DNA of 64,000 bases from Nitrospirota bacterium (GCA_016214845.1 JACRMS010000036.1:31168-95167), one strand, 5' to 3'. Positions 31,977 through 41,858 are shown, counted from the first letter of the stretch. Made by a program: numbers and translations. The notes: a model not told the origin generated them from the sequence alone.

Positions 31977-33488
31977 ATGAACAAATGGCTTGTCGCACTT
32001 ACAGTAATGCTCCCCACGCTCATCGAGATCATCGACACGTCTGTAGTCAATGTCTCGCTTGATCACATCCGAGGGAGTCTGTCCGCGGGGATTGATGAGG
32101 CGACGTGGACCATTACATCTTATCTCGTATCAAACGCGATCATCATCCCGATGACGGGATGGCTAAGCAGGTATTTCGGCAGGAAGCGTTATCTGATATT
32201 TTCAATTTCCCTGTTTACCTTCAGCTCGCTGCTCTGCGGCTTGGCGTGGAACCTGCAGAGCCTTGTATTCTTCAGGATACTTCAGGGCATGGGAGGCGGC
32301 GCGCTCCAGCCGATATCACAGTCAATACTGCTTGAGACCTTTCCTCAAAAACAGCACGGCATGGCGATGGCCATATTCGGCATAGGGATAATGTTCGGGC
32401 CAATTGTCGGGCCTCTTTTAGGAGGGTGGATCACGGACAGCTGGTCGTGGCACTGGATCTTCTTCATCAATATCCCGATAGGCATCATCTCGATATTGAT
32501 GGTGATATTTTTTATTGTTGACCCGCTGTACATGAAAGGCATGAAGATGAAGATCGACTACTGGGGACTCGCGTTTCTCGCGCTCGGACTCGGCTGCCTG
32601 CAGATAGTCCTTGACAAGGGTGAGAGGGAAGACTGGTTCGCGTCGGATTTCATAATGTGGTTCAGTATAATCTCGGCAGTCTCCCTGACACTCTTTGTGA
32701 TCATTGAATTATTCGCGGAGCATCCCGTGGTCAATTTGAAGACATTAAAGAACGTGACATTCACAACAGGCAGCCTTATTATGTTCTTTGCGTTTTTCAA
32801 TCTGTTCGGCAGCATCGTGCTTCTGCCGATATATCTTCAAACGCTCATGGGCTACACTTCAACGCTGGCAGGGATGGTGCTTGGGCCGGGGGGGATAGCA
32901 TCTCTTATTGCCATGCCCATTGCCGGAAGGCTTGTTACAAGGATGAACCCAAAGGCCGTGCTTTGCTTCGGCATAACCGTGGCCGCATATTCTGTATATC
33001 TCATGTCGAACTTTAACCTGTCCGCGGATTTTAACACTGTAATATGGCCGAGGCTGGTTTTGGGAGTGGGCATGGGGTTTCTTTTTATTCCGCTCACCAC
33101 ACTTACAATGTCGGGCATCAAGAGAGAAGAGATGGGGAACGCTGCGGGGATATTCAATCTCCTCAGAAACCTTGGAGGCAGTTTCGGGGTCGCTTTTATT
33201 ACCACTATGCTCGCAAGGCGCGCTCAGTTTCATCAGAACCATCTTGTAGAGCACCTCACGCCGTTTGACAGAAGCTACCAGATCACCTCCTCACAGCTCG
33301 CCCAATCTCTGCAGCAAAAAGGGTTTGACCCGGTCACGTCGCAATCTGCCGGTTTAAGCAGTATCTATGGCCAATTAACAAGACAGGCCTCCATGATGTC
33401 CTTTAACGATGCCTTCCACCTGCTCAGTATAATAATGATCTGCACCCTGCCGTTTATAATGTTAATGAGAAAAGACCTGCGGAGATGA
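31977..33488 (+). CDS. emrB: DHA2-family MFS drug transporter (EmrB-like)
   Basis: This 503-residue, 14-span transporter has the DHA2 motifs: TM1 LPTLIEIIDTSVVNVSL, motif A region GWLSRYFGRKRYLIFS, and RILQGMGGGALQPISQSILLETFP. With EmrA at 30717 it forms a proton-driven tripartite exporter. AAGGAA precedes the ATG. Nothing unusual in length or motifs. Confidence 0.93.
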   Translation: MNKWLVALTVMLPTLIEIIDTSVVNVSLDHIRGSLSAGIDEATWTITSYLVSNAIIIPMTGWLSRYFGRKRYLIFSISLFTFSSLLCGLAWNLQSLVFFRILQGMGGGALQPISQSILLETFPQKQHGMAMAIFGIGIMFGPIVGPLLGGWITDSWSWHWIFFINIPIGIISILMVIFFIVDPLYMKGMKMKIDYWGLAFLALGLGCLQIVLDKGEREDWFASDFIMWFSIISAVSLTLFVIIELFAEHPVVNLKTLKNVTFTTGSLIMFFAFFNLFGSIVLLPIYLQTLMGYTSTLAGMVLGPGGIASLIAMPIAGRLVTRMNPKAVLCFGITVAAYSVYLMSNFNLSADFNTVIWPRLVLGVGMGFLFIPLTTLTMSGIKREEMGNAAGIFNLLRNLGGSFGVAFITTMLARRAQFHQNHLVEHLTPFDRSYQITSSQLAQSLQQKGFDPVTSQSAGLSSIYGQLTRQASMMSFNDAFHLLSIIMICTLPFIMLMRKDLRR

Positions 33489-33496
33489 TATAGACG

Positions 33497-34639
33497 ATGA
33501 GACTGTTTATATTTTTTATCTCGGCATACGGACTGGCGAACCTGTATATATTTTTCAAGCTGTCGTATTTATTCAAAGCCGGCACAACCGCGGGCATCGT
33601 GACAGGCCTGTGCATTTTGTTTATGGCGTTGTCTCCTGTGCTGATACATTTCTACAGCATGAGGGGGAATGAAAAGACGGCACGAACCTTCGCATACACA
33701 GGCTTCATGTGGGTATCGCTTCTCATAGTCTTCTTTCCGCTTGCGCTGCTGCTTGAATTTTATAATTTCATAATGCTGCGTGGTGATGTTCTGTTCGGGC
33801 GGGATCTGAGTTCAATTGCGGTTTCACCTTTTTATACTTTTTTTGCTCCGCTTTGCATCTCGGCTGCCGTAAACGTTTACGGAATTTATGAGGCGAAAAA
33901 CCTGAAGGTCGAGAAGCTCACAGTAAAAACTTCAAAGCTCCCGGAAGGAGTTGGCAAGATCACGATAGCTCAGATCTCAGACCTGCATCTCGGAATGGTC
34001 ATCAGGGACAAAGCCCTGAATAAAGTAATCAGATTGATCGAAGGCGTAAAGCCTGACCTGATAGTCTCCACAGGAGACCTTCTTGACGGAGTAGTAAGTC
34101 ATGTTGATTATCTCTCGGATAACCTGAAAAAGCTCCACGCGAGGCTCGGCAAGTTTGCCGTCATCGGCAATCATGAGTTTTACGGCGGGTTGAAACATTC
34201 GATAAAATTCATTGAGACCTCCGGGTTTACCATACTCAGGGGGCGCGGGATTACAGTGGAAGGCATTATCAATATCGCAGGCGTGGATGATCTTAATGGA
34301 GACACGAATAAAGATCACAATGGACCGGAAAAAGAAATTCTGTCCAAACTCCCTGATAATATTTTTACCCTACTGTTAAAACACCGCCCTGAGATAGACA
34401 GCGGCAGCTTTGGTCTTTTCGATCTTCAGCTTTCAGGGCATACTCATAACGGGCAGATATTCCCCATCAATCTCCTCGCGCCTTTCATATTCGAGCATCA
34501 CACAGGTTTTATTAATCTGTCAAAAGGCTCCGCCCTGTATGTAAGCCGTGGCGCAGGCACAGCGGGGCCGCCGGTGCGTTTCCTTTCTCCGCCGGAATTG
34601 ACTATTATAGAGGTGGTTTCGGAACAGAAGGCAACATGA
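33497..34639 (+). CDS. Membrane-anchored metallophosphoesterase (YaeI-like)
   Basis: A 380-residue protein with four or so N-terminal membrane spans (to about residue 135) and a calcineurin-like phosphoesterase domain. The metal-ligand motifs are visible: QISDLHLG, STGDLLDG, VIGNHEFY, and SGHTHNGQIFP with an upstream LLKHRPE. It lies 8 nt after emrB, and its TGA overlaps the following HlyD gene, so it is a member of the efflux operon. Related proteins hydrolyse phosphodiester or pyrophosphate bonds in lipids; the substrate here is unknown. Confidence 0.87.
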   Translation: MRLFIFFISAYGLANLYIFFKLSYLFKAGTTAGIVTGLCILFMALSPVLIHFYSMRGNEKTARTFAYTGFMWVSLLIVFFPLALLLEFYNFIMLRGDVLFGRDLSSIAVSPFYTFFAPLCISAAVNVYGIYEAKNLKVEKLTVKTSKLPEGVGKITIAQISDLHLGMVIRDKALNKVIRLIEGVKPDLIVSTGDLLDGVVSHVDYLSDNLKKLHARLGKFAVIGNHEFYGGLKHSIKFIETSGFTILRGRGITVEGIINIAGVDDLNGDTNKDHNGPEKEILSKLPDNIFTLLLKHRPEIDSGSFGLFDLQLSGHTHNGQIFPINLLAPFIFEHHTGFINLSKGSALYVSRGAGTAGPPVRFLSPPELTIIEVVSEQKAT

Positions 34640-35682
34640 TAATGAAAAAACGCATAGCGATCATATCAATAATCGTACTGCTGATAATTGCGGGAATATT
34701 TATTTATTCTCTCCTGAAAGAAAAACCATTGGAGAAAATTGTGACCACGGGAATCGTTGAAGGCACTGAGGTAAATCTTGCCTCAAAGATATCAGGAAGG
34801 ATCTCAGAGATATGCTGCAGAGAAGGCGATGCCGTTCAGAAGGACGCAGTTGTTATCAGCCTTGTCAGTGATGACCTGAAGGCGGCAGTTGAGCAGGCAA
34901 TTGCGTCATTGGAAAGGGCAAAGGCAGATGAAAGAAGCGCAGCCGCTATGATAGAAAGTTCACGCGCGGACCTGAATGCGGCAAAAGCCGATGTGAAGAA
35001 CAGGGAGGCTGATGTTGAGAAGTCGAAGGTCCAGATGGATGACGCAAAAAAACAGATGGAGCGCATGACGTCGCTCTTTGAAGAGAACCTGGCGTCACAG
35101 GCTGATGAGGACAGGGTCGTGACGGCATATGGGTCCTCAAGGGCGGCGTATGAATCATCCAGGGCGGGACACGAGGCCTCGCTCTCCCGCGTTGAACAGT
35201 CATTGTCGCAAATAAATTACTCGCAGACCCTGCTTTCATCCGCAAAGGCAAGGCTCAAAGAGGCGGAGGCCGCGCTCTCCATTCAGAAGGCGAGACTTGA
35301 TGACACGGCAATAAAGACGCCTATTTCAGGGACTGTGGTATTCAAGGCGATGGAGGCCGGAGAATTTGCCTCACCCGGAATAACGGTCCTTACGATAGTT
35401 GACATGCAAAATCTATGGGTGAGGATCGATGTTGAGGAAAACCTGATCGGGCATATCAGGGCAGGCAGTGAGGCCCGCGTCACTGTTGAAGGGATGGAAA
35501 AGAAATCGATCAGCGGCAGGGTCTATAAGATCGGCAGGTACGCGGAGTTTGCAACTCAAAGAGACGTCCGCCAGGGGGTGCAGGACATCAAGACCTTTCA
35601 TGTGGAAATACGGGTTGAGGACAACGGGCAGGTTTTAAAACCAGGCATGACAGTGAGTGTCGAGATACCGGTCAGGAAATAG
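34636..35682 (+). CDS. HlyD-family efflux adaptor (YbhG/YhiI-like)
   Basis: This 348-residue protein has one membrane anchor (IISIIVLLIIAGIFIYSLL), lipoyl halves (NLASKISGRISEICCREGDAVQKDAVVISL and TAIKTPISGTVVFKAMEAGEFASPG) and a long Ala-rich coiled-coil. It overlaps the phosphoesterase gene by 4 nt. No ABC exporter genes follow, so its partner is either one of the pumps upstream or encoded elsewhere. Last gene of the efflux run; expression would depend on the upstream promoter(s). Confidence 0.87.
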   Translation: MIMKKRIAIISIIVLLIIAGIFIYSLLKEKPLEKIVTTGIVEGTEVNLASKISGRISEICCREGDAVQKDAVVISLVSDDLKAAVEQAIASLERAKADERSAAAMIESSRADLNAAKADVKNREADVEKSKVQMDDAKKQMERMTSLFEENLASQADEDRVVTAYGSSRAAYESSRAGHEASLSRVEQSLSQINYSQTLLSSAKARLKEAEAALSIQKARLDDTAIKTPISGTVVFKAMEAGEFASPGITVLTIVDMQNLWVRIDVEENLIGHIRAGSEARVTVEGMEKKSISGRVYKIGRYAEFATQRDVRQGVQDIKTFHVEIRVEDNGQVLKPGMTVSVEIPVRK

Positions 35683-35699
35683 AAGGGAGTAAGCTGTCC

Positions 35700-35909
35700 T
35701 TATGGTATCGCAACTTCTTTTTCGTTCATGACACTTGAGAGCATGTTGAGGACAAATTCCTTTGCGTCAAGGATTTCAATAAGTACGGGCTCGCCGTCAT
35801 GTGAAAAGTGGACAATAACCTGTCCTTCCTCTTCAGCATAATCAATCGGCTTGTCTGAAAGTTCTACCATGAGCGCATCAACATCTTTGCTGTATCTAAT
35901 CTTTCTCAT
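35700..35909 (-). CDS. DUF2283 domain protein
   Basis: A 69-residue protein matching the DUF2283 pattern (IRYSKDVDALMVELSDKPIDYAEE..GQVIVHFSHDGEPVLIEILDAK). Such proteins are regularly encoded beside DUF4258 proteins and the pair is suspected to be a toxin-antitoxin-like module. Here it overlaps the DUF4258 gene by 14 nt, downstream on the same strand. The role is not established. Confidence 0.85.
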   Translation of the reverse strand: MRKIRYSKDVDALMVELSDKPIDYAEEEGQVIVHFSHDGEPVLIEILDAKEFVLNMLSSVMNEKEVAIP

Positions 35910-36156
35910 ACCGTGACCTCCTTCCGGGATAAACAGTTATTGCCAGAATCCTGTCTGCTTGTTCCTCATAGACAACTCTGAGGACATGTTCATCATCCAG
36001 CCTTTTCTGTGCAATTAATCTGTTCTTATAGCCTGTTCCTATTTTATCAGGAAATCTTATTATATCGTCAACTTTTTCAAGTGAAAGGTCAATGCCATGA
36101 GCTTTGAGTATATCGATTTTCAGTAACAGGTGATCGCTGTGTTTTATATCTACCAT
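35896..36156 (-). CDS. DUF4258 domain protein
   Basis: An 86-residue protein with the DUF4258 layout: N-terminal HSDHLLLKIDILKAHGI, then YKNRLIAQKRLDDEHVLRVVYEEQADRILAITVYPGRRSRY. The fold resembles RelE/BrnT-type small toxins, and with the DUF2283 partner it makes a two-gene module. The ATG is at 36156, 9 nt after the accA stop, so the module may be read from the accA transcript as well. Confidence 0.83.
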   Translation of the reverse strand: MVDIKHSDHLLLKIDILKAHGIDLSLEKVDDIIRFPDKIGTGYKNRLIAQKRLDDEHVLRVVYEEQADRILAITVYPGRRSRYEKD

Positions 36157-36165
36157 TATAACGAT

Positions 36166-37143
36166 TTACCCCGCTTCCTCCACCGCGCCCATTGATCTGA
36201 ATTTTTCATAGCGCTCTTCAAGCAGCAGGTCAACGGGCTTCTTCATCAAGTCGGTGAGACGGTTCTTTAACACCTTTACTACCGCTTCCATTGTCTCCGG
36301 GTAATCCCGGTGCGCGCCGCCGACCGGTTCGGGGATGATCTCATCAATTACTCCGAAGCTGTACAAGTCCTGCGCGGTCATTTTCAGTGACTCGGAGGCC
36401 TTTTCATATTCTCCCTGGCCAAGCTCTGTGCCGTTCTTTTTCCACAGGATCGCGGCGCAGCCTTCAGGCGAGATAACCGAATACACTGAATGCTCAAGCA
36501 TGAGCACTGCGTCTCCCACCGCAAGCGCGAGCGCGCCGCCGCTGCCGCCTTCGCCGATCACGGTTGCGATGATCGGTGTCTTTATCATAAACATGTCAAG
36601 GAGGTTCTTTGCTATGGCCTCTGCCTGTCCCCTTTCCTCAGCGCCGATACCGGGATACGCGCCGGGTGTGTCGATGAAAGTAAATATCGGCCTGCCGAAT
36701 CTCTCGGCGAGCTTCATTATCCTGAGCGCCTTCCTGTACCCTTCAGGGTGGGGCTGGCCGAAATTCCTTTCGATCCTCTCTTTTGTGGAGCGTCCCTTTT
36801 GATGTCCGATAACAGCGACAGGGATGCCCTGGAATTTCGCGAACCCGGCGACTATCGACGTATCGTCAGCGAACCGCCTGTCGCCGTGCAGTTCGATAAA
36901 GTCTTCCATAATGAGCTTTGTATAATCGAGCGTGTACGGCCTTTCGGGATGACGCGCGATGAGGGTCTTCTGCCAGGGGGTTATTTTTGCGAATATGTCC
37001 GCCCGGAGGTCCTTTGCCTTTTTCTCGAGCTTTTTTATCTCGGAAGTTATGTTCATGTCCTTGCCGTCAGCAAGGCGCTTGAGTTCCTCTATTTTATTTT
37101 CCAGTTCTGCGACCGGACGCTCAAAGTCAAGATAATAATGCAT
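36166..37143 (-). CDS. accA: Acetyl-CoA carboxylase carboxyltransferase subunit alpha
   Basis: This 325-residue protein is a full-length AccA: N-terminal coiled-coil ([15 protein letters not shown] start [16 protein letters not shown]), [18 protein letters not shown], the acyl-CoA motif [20 protein letters not shown] and the [15 protein letters not shown] loop. With AccD it moves carboxyl from carboxybiotin to acetyl-CoA, the first step of fatty-acid synthesis. It follows dnaE on the same strand, separated by a 164-bp repeat-bearing gap; dnaE-accA adjacency is common. Confidence 0.96.
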   Translation of the reverse strand: MHYYLDFERPVAELENKIEELKRLADGKDMNITSEIKKLEKKAKDLRADIFAKITPWQKTLIARHPERPYTLDYTKLIMEDFIELHGDRRFADDTSIVAGFAKFQGIPVAVIGHQKGRSTKERIERNFGQPHPEGYRKALRIMKLAERFGRPIFTFIDTPGAYPGIGAEERGQAEAIAKNLLDMFMIKTPIIATVIGEGGSGGALALAVGDAVLMLEHSVYSVISPEGCAAILWKKNGTELGQGEYEKASESLKMTAQDLYSFGVIDEIIPEPVGGAHRDYPETMEAVVKVLKNRLTDLMKKPVDLLLEERYEKFRSMGAVEEAG

Positions 37144-37179
37144 TCACTAACTCCTAATCCGGCATAGCCGGAGAAAAAA

Positions 37180-37285
37180 TATTTTTTTTACCACAGAGGG
37201 CACAGAGTACACAGAGAAAAACAACGAAATATTTTTAAAAATTTTAAAATTTCTCTCTGTAACCTCCGTGTTCTCTGTGGTTAAT
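37180..37285. repeat. CACAGAG-family inverted repeat between dnaE and accA
   Basis: Left arm TTACCACAGAGGGCACAGAG (about 37189), right arm CCTCCGTGTTCTCTGTGGTT (about 37263-37282), with an AT-rich middle. The complete pair of arms makes a long imperfect hairpin. Confidence 0.75.
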
Positions 37286-37307
37286 TCTTCTTTTTATTTT
37301 GTAATTT

Positions 37308-40300
37308 TTAATTCAATACCGCTGTCCCTGCACCCAGAAGGTTTTCCGTCTCGGCGATCAGTTCTTTTGAAGGCATTACCTGCCTGCCGGTAAGTAAGAC
37401 CGTCTCCCAGTTTTGCGGCGAGATTATTTTCAGGTACACAGGGCAGTCTCCGGTGTATCTTGAAAATACCTCATTCAGTTTCGGGAGGGTCTCCGGCTGA
37501 ACAGTGCTTTGCATCGTCAGCACAAGCGCTTTATACTGCGCGGTTGTCAGCTTCGGAGCTGGCGCGGGAGGGCTTTTCTTCTGGCGGTAATTCCCGTTCC
37601 TGGGGTTCCCGCTTCTTGAATCGCTGACGTTTTTCAGCTCTCCGGCAACATCGGGGTTTTCTATAGAGACGATCTTCTTTGCGATGACCTTTAAACCCTT
37701 GTCCGTCTTGTCGGTGTACCCGGAGATAATTACAGGCGAGTCCTGGGTCATTACAGCCTGCGCTTCCTGGTAAACATCAGGGAAGACCACAACCTCGAGC
37801 GTCCCGAACAGGTCTTCAATTGTCACGTAAGCCATCAGGTCCTTGTTCCTGGTCTGTATCTGTTTTATCTCCCTTACAAGCCCTCCGATATTAATGTCCT
37901 GCCTGTCTTCGGTCTCCTGAAGCTCATGCGTAGGCGTTATGGAAAGCTCCGCGAATTTCTCTTTGTATTTGTTTAAGGGATGCCCGGTGATGTAAAAGCC
38001 GAGGGCCTCTTTCTCCATCATCAGGCGTTTTGATTCGTCCCATTCATCAACCTCGGTCATGCGCGGGGCAATCGGCTGCTGCTCGTCAAAGAACATGCTT
38101 GCCTGTCCCGAATTTTTCTCCTTCAGGGAACGCATCGCCGCGTCCATCACATTTGGGAGATTATGCATCAATTGCGCGCGCTTGCCTAATGAATCCATCG
38201 CGCCAGCCTTGATGAGGCTTTCAATGACCTTCTTGTTCACGCGCCTGGAATCCGCCTTTATGCAGAAATCAAAGAAGGAGTCAAATTTACTGTCGCCCCT
38301 GGTCTCGATGACCGCGTCAATCGCGGCGCTGCCCACGCCTTTGACAGCCTCAAGCCCGAAGCGGATCGAATTGCCGATGACCTTGAACTCCCTCGTGCTT
38401 TCGTTGATGTCAGGCGGGAGGATCTCGATGCCCATGTCCCTGCATTCATTTATGAACGAAACGACCTTTTCAGTGTTGTCCATGTCAGTGCTCAATGAAG
38501 CGGCCATGAACTCGACCGGGTAATGCGCCTTGAGATAAGCGGTCTGATACGCAATGAGCGCGTACGCGGCTGAATGTGATTTATTAAAACCGTATTCAGC
38601 AAACTGGAGTATTAAACCGTAGAGCTTCTCCGCCTTCTCGTCAGAGACCTTGTTCGCCTTCAGCCCTCCGATGAACGTGGTACGCATCTTCTCCATTTCA
38701 TCGGGGTTCTTTTTGCCCATGGCCTTTCTTAAAATATCAGCCTGCGCGAGAGAGAAATCAGCCATCTTGTGGGCGACCTCCATGACCTGCTCCTGGTAGA
38801 GGATTATGCCGTGCGTCTCTTTTACGATCTCATTTAATTTCGGCAACCCGAGTTTTGACAGGGAGCCGGTCTGCTTTTTACCGCCGGCTTTTTTCCCATC
38901 GATAAATTCCTCAACCAGCCCGCTGCCCAATGGGCCTGGCCTGTAGAGTGCGACAAGCGCGATCAGGTCCTCAAACACGTCGGGCTTCAATCTCGTAAGC
39001 AGGTCTCTCATGCCTGAACTTTCAAGCTGGAATATGCCGCCTGTCTTTGCAGCGCACAGAAGCTCATATGTCGCCTTGTCGTCAAGAGGGATGGTCCGCA
39101 CAGAAAAAGGCGCGGAAGGCTGAGCAGTACTGTTTATAATTTTCTCTGCCTTGTCGATTACGGTAAGCGTCTTCAGCCCGAGGAAGTCGAACTTCAGCAG
39201 GCCGAGGTCGTTTATCGCGTTCATGTCGAACTGCGTTGTTATCGCGTCTTCGTTAGGGAGCTTGTGCAGGGGAAGAAAGTCGGTAAGCGGCTCAGGAGAA
39301 ATGACTATGCCTGCCGCGTGAGTTGACGCATGGCGTGAAAGGCCTTCAAGCGTCTGCGCGATATCAAGCATTTCTTTTATCTCAGGCCTTGTGTCATATA
39401 TTTCCTTGAGCTTGGGCTCCATGCTGAGGGCGGATTTTAAACTTATCTTCGCAACCATCGGGACGAGCTTTGCCACCTTGTCCACTTCCGAATAAGGAAT
39501 GTTCATGGCCCTTCCAACGTCCCGGATCGCCGCGCGCGCCTGCATGGTCCCGAAGGTTATTATCTGGGCGACGTGGTCTTTCCCGTAGAGGTTAGTTACG
39601 TATTCAATGACCTCTCCACGCCTGTTCATGCAGAAGTCCACGTCGATATCAGGCATGCTGACTCTTTCAGGATTGAGAAATCTCTCAAACATCAAACCGT
39701 ATTTGATCGGGTCAATGTCCGTAATATCCAGGCCGTACGCAACAATGCTGCCTGCGGCGGAGCCTCTGCCTGGGCCGACAGGTATGTCCTTGCTCTTTGC
39801 GTAATGAATAAAGTCCCACACTATCAAAAAGTAAGAGGAGAACCCCATCTTCTCGATCATTGCAAGCTCGCGGGTGAACCTCTCCATGTAGTTGTCCGGG
39901 ATGCTGCCGCCCAATTTCTTCTTCAGGCCTTCCTCGGCAAGATTTCTGATATAGGTTGTCACCTGCTCGCCGTTAGGGACTTCGTATTTCGGCAGTCTGA
40001 ATTTGTTGAAGGTGAAATCGAGATTGCACTTCTCAGCGATCCACTTTGTGTTATTGATCGCATCGGGGATGTCCTTGAAGGCCTCTTTCATTTCCTGCGG
40101 GCTTTGAAAATAAAAAGTGTCCGAGGAGAACCTCATCCTGTCCGTATCATTCAGCGTCTTTCCAGTCTGAATGCACAGGAGCACCTCATGCGCCTTGGCG
40201 TCTTCCCTGTTTAAATAATGGCAATCATTCGTTGCGACAAGAGGGATATGCAAATCTTTGCTCAATTCAATAAGCAGCTTGTTGACGGCCACCTGTTCAG

Positions 40301-40853
40301 GCAGGCCGTTTGACTGGATCTCAAGATAGAAATTCTCCGCGCCGAGGATGTTTCTGTATTCAAGCGCTGCCTCGCGCGCCCTGTCAATATTGCCTGCCAG
40401 AAGATTGCGCGGTATCTCGCCTTTCAGGCATGATGAGAGGCCGATGAGCCCGCCGCTGTACTGCGCGAGCAGGTCCTTGTCTATCCTCGGCTTGTAATAA
40501 AAGCCTTCGAGATACGCATGGCTGACGAGCCGCGAGAGGTTTTGGTACCCGCTGATGTCTTTGCACAAAAGTATGAGGTGGAAAGACGATTCGGTGGTGT
40601 CGGTCGACGCGCCCTTTTTTTCAAAGCGGCTCTTGGGCGCAATGTAAACCTCGCAGCCGATTATGGGCTTTAACCCCGCCTTTGAAACCTTTTTATAAAA
40701 TTCTATCGCGCCGAAAAGGTTCCCGTGGTCGGTCATGGCAACAGCAGCAAGATTATACTCCTGTGCCTTTTTTACCAGATCTTCTATTTTTATCGCACCA
40801 TCGAGCAGACTGTACTCGGTGTGCAGATGCAGAGGAACATACCCGGAATGCAT
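37308..40853 (-). CDS. dnaE: DNA polymerase III subunit alpha
   Basis: This 1181-residue replicative polymerase has an N-terminal PHP domain (HLHTEYSLLDGAI, TDHGNLFG), the catalytic PDIDVDF motif with GRGSAAGS just before it, a helix-hairpin-helix region (VKGVGSAAID) and a C-terminal OB fold (DINIGGLVREIKQIQTRNKDLMAYVTIEDL). The length and motifs are normal for DnaE1. The tail after about residue 1060 holds a Pro-rich linker (KKSPPAPAPKL) and a final small domain. Confidence 0.97.
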   Translation of the reverse strand: MHSGYVPLHLHTEYSLLDGAIKIEDLVKKAQEYNLAAVAMTDHGNLFGAIEFYKKVSKAGLKPIIGCEVYIAPKSRFEKKGASTDTTESSFHLILLCKDISGYQNLSRLVSHAYLEGFYYKPRIDKDLLAQYSGGLIGLSSCLKGEIPRNLLAGNIDRAREAALEYRNILGAENFYLEIQSNGLPEQVAVNKLLIELSKDLHIPLVATNDCHYLNREDAKAHEVLLCIQTGKTLNDTDRMRFSSDTFYFQSPQEMKEAFKDIPDAINNTKWIAEKCNLDFTFNKFRLPKYEVPNGEQVTTYIRNLAEEGLKKKLGGSIPDNYMERFTRELAMIEKMGFSSYFLIVWDFIHYAKSKDIPVGPGRGSAAGSIVAYGLDITDIDPIKYGLMFERFLNPERVSMPDIDVDFCMNRRGEVIEYVTNLYGKDHVAQIITFGTMQARAAIRDVGRAMNIPYSEVDKVAKLVPMVAKISLKSALSMEPKLKEIYDTRPEIKEMLDIAQTLEGLSRHASTHAAGIVISPEPLTDFLPLHKLPNEDAITTQFDMNAINDLGLLKFDFLGLKTLTVIDKAEKIINSTAQPSAPFSVRTIPLDDKATYELLCAAKTGGIFQLESSGMRDLLTRLKPDVFEDLIALVALYRPGPLGSGLVEEFIDGKKAGGKKQTGSLSKLGLPKLNEIVKETHGIILYQEQVMEVAHKMADFSLAQADILRKAMGKKNPDEMEKMRTTFIGGLKANKVSDEKAEKLYGLILQFAEYGFNKSHSAAYALIAYQTAYLKAHYPVEFMAASLSTDMDNTEKVVSFINECRDMGIEILPPDINESTREFKVIGNSIRFGLEAVKGVGSAAIDAVIETRGDSKFDSFFDFCIKADSRRVNKKVIESLIKAGAMDSLGKRAQLMHNLPNVMDAAMRSLKEKNSGQASMFFDEQQPIAPRMTEVDEWDESKRLMMEKEALGFYITGHPLNKYKEKFAELSITPTHELQETEDRQDINIGGLVREIKQIQTRNKDLMAYVTIEDLFGTLEVVVFPDVYQEAQAVMTQDSPVIISGYTDKTDKGLKVIAKKIVSIENPDVAGELKNVSDSRSGNPRNGNYRQKKSPPAPAPKLTTAQYKALVLTMQSTVQPETLPKLNEVFSRYTGDCPVYLKIISPQNWETVLLTGRQVMPSKELIAETENLLGAGTAVLN

Positions 40854-40913
40854 GTCAAAATTTTAGAACATTTCGACATGTTAGTCAAACGCAAAAAGTC
40901 CTGAAAAAAGTTA

Positions 40914-40943
40914 TTGACAGGTCAATAATCGTACAACTATAAT
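40914..40943 (+). promoter_or_regulatory. Sigma-70-type promoter
   Basis: TTGACA (40914-40919), 18-nt spacer, TATAAT (40938-40943). Transcription would start near 40950 and run through the small ORF at 40991 into the lipoprotein gene at 41169, leaving a leader of about 220 nt. A GTGTTT-GTGT-AAACAC hairpin lies in that leader near 41057-41072. Confidence 0.75.
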
Positions 40944-40990
40944 TAATCACTTCTTTCTAAAATCTTGGGACTAAAATGAGGGGGCGATAC

Positions 40991-41044
40991 ATGTCTTCTA
41001 AAATGCGGCAGACAAAAAAATCTTCTCCCTGTCAGAAAAAATAA
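40991..41044 (+). CDS. Possible 17-residue basic peptide
   Basis: ATG at 40991 follows GAGGGGG at a good spacing and the frame ends at TAA 41042-41044: MSSKMRQTKKSSPCQKK. It is the first ORF after a clean sigma-70 promoter and upstream of the lipoprotein gene, so it could be a leader peptide or a chance frame. No homology can be claimed. Confidence 0.3.
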   Translation: MSSKMRQTKKSSPCQKK

Positions 41045-41168
41045 GCTGGCAAGAAAGTGTTTGTGTAAACACACAACTGCAACGTTATCGTTTTAGCATA
41101 TAGCCGGATAGTCTTTTTGTTGTGGGAATAGTTTTTTGACGAATTACTAACGTAGGCGGAGGAAAAGA

Positions 41169-41858
41169 ATGGAAAGACTCAAACGAAACGCGTTGTTGTT
41201 TTTAATTTTGTCAGCAGTATGCCTCATCGGCTGCGCCTCGACCGCGCCGCTGCCGGCAAATATTACTTTTATTGCTCCTTCGCCTAATATCAGCCCTCAA
41301 TTGTCCGCTTTCTTTGGAGTTTGGAAAGGGAAGTGGCATTCGTCCCAGGATGTTACTTTAGTCATTGAAATGGTGGACAGTAATTATGCTGATGTTATTT
41401 TCAGTGTTGGGGCCCTTGCTGCCAGCGGTATAACTCCTCAAAATAGTTTTTATTATATGAGAGGCGAGGTGATAAGTGATTCAGCTATTGGATGGGCTAC
41501 TGCCAATGGCAACAGATTTGTCTTTGAGATGCAAACTGGATCTAATGAGATTAAAGGATATTTTGTTGAGGGTTCAACAGGAGCGAAAGTCATTGCAAAT
41601 ATGGTCCGGGTTAATGTCGAAGAATTAGCAAACGTAAAAATCCATAAATATCCTTATGTCGAATATACTCATCCGGCAAAGAGCAGCAAGGAATTTGCTT
41701 ATGATAATAATATCTGCTGGAGAGAAGCTGAAAAAGAAACAGCATTATTATCACCTGATATTAGAAGATATACCGTGTGGGAGAAACTTGATCTCTGCCT
41801 GCGTGATTTCGGATGGAAGCCCGTAAAGAATGATTCACAGGCAGATGTTCAACTTTAA
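41169..41858 (+). CDS. Lipoprotein of unknown function
   Basis: A 229-residue protein with a lipoprotein signal (LFLILSAVCLIGCAST, Cys about residue 22). Residues about 50-140 look like a beta-barrel of lipocalin type (FFGVWKGKWHSSQDVTLVIEMVDSNYADVIFSV...GNRFVFEMQTGSNEIKGYFVEG). I cannot name a family. The gene has its own promoter at 40914 and lies at the left border of the AT-rich cassette region. AGGCGGAGGAAAAGA is the ribosome site. Confidence 0.75.
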   Translation: MERLKRNALLFLILSAVCLIGCASTAPLPANITFIAPSPNISPQLSAFFGVWKGKWHSSQDVTLVIEMVDSNYADVIFSVGALAASGITPQNSFYYMRGEVISDSAIGWATANGNRFVFEMQTGSNEIKGYFVEGSTGAKVIANMVRVNVEELANVKIHKYPYVEYTHPAKSSKEFAYDNNICWREAEKETALLSPDIRRYTVWEKLDLCLRDFGWKPVKNDSQADVQL

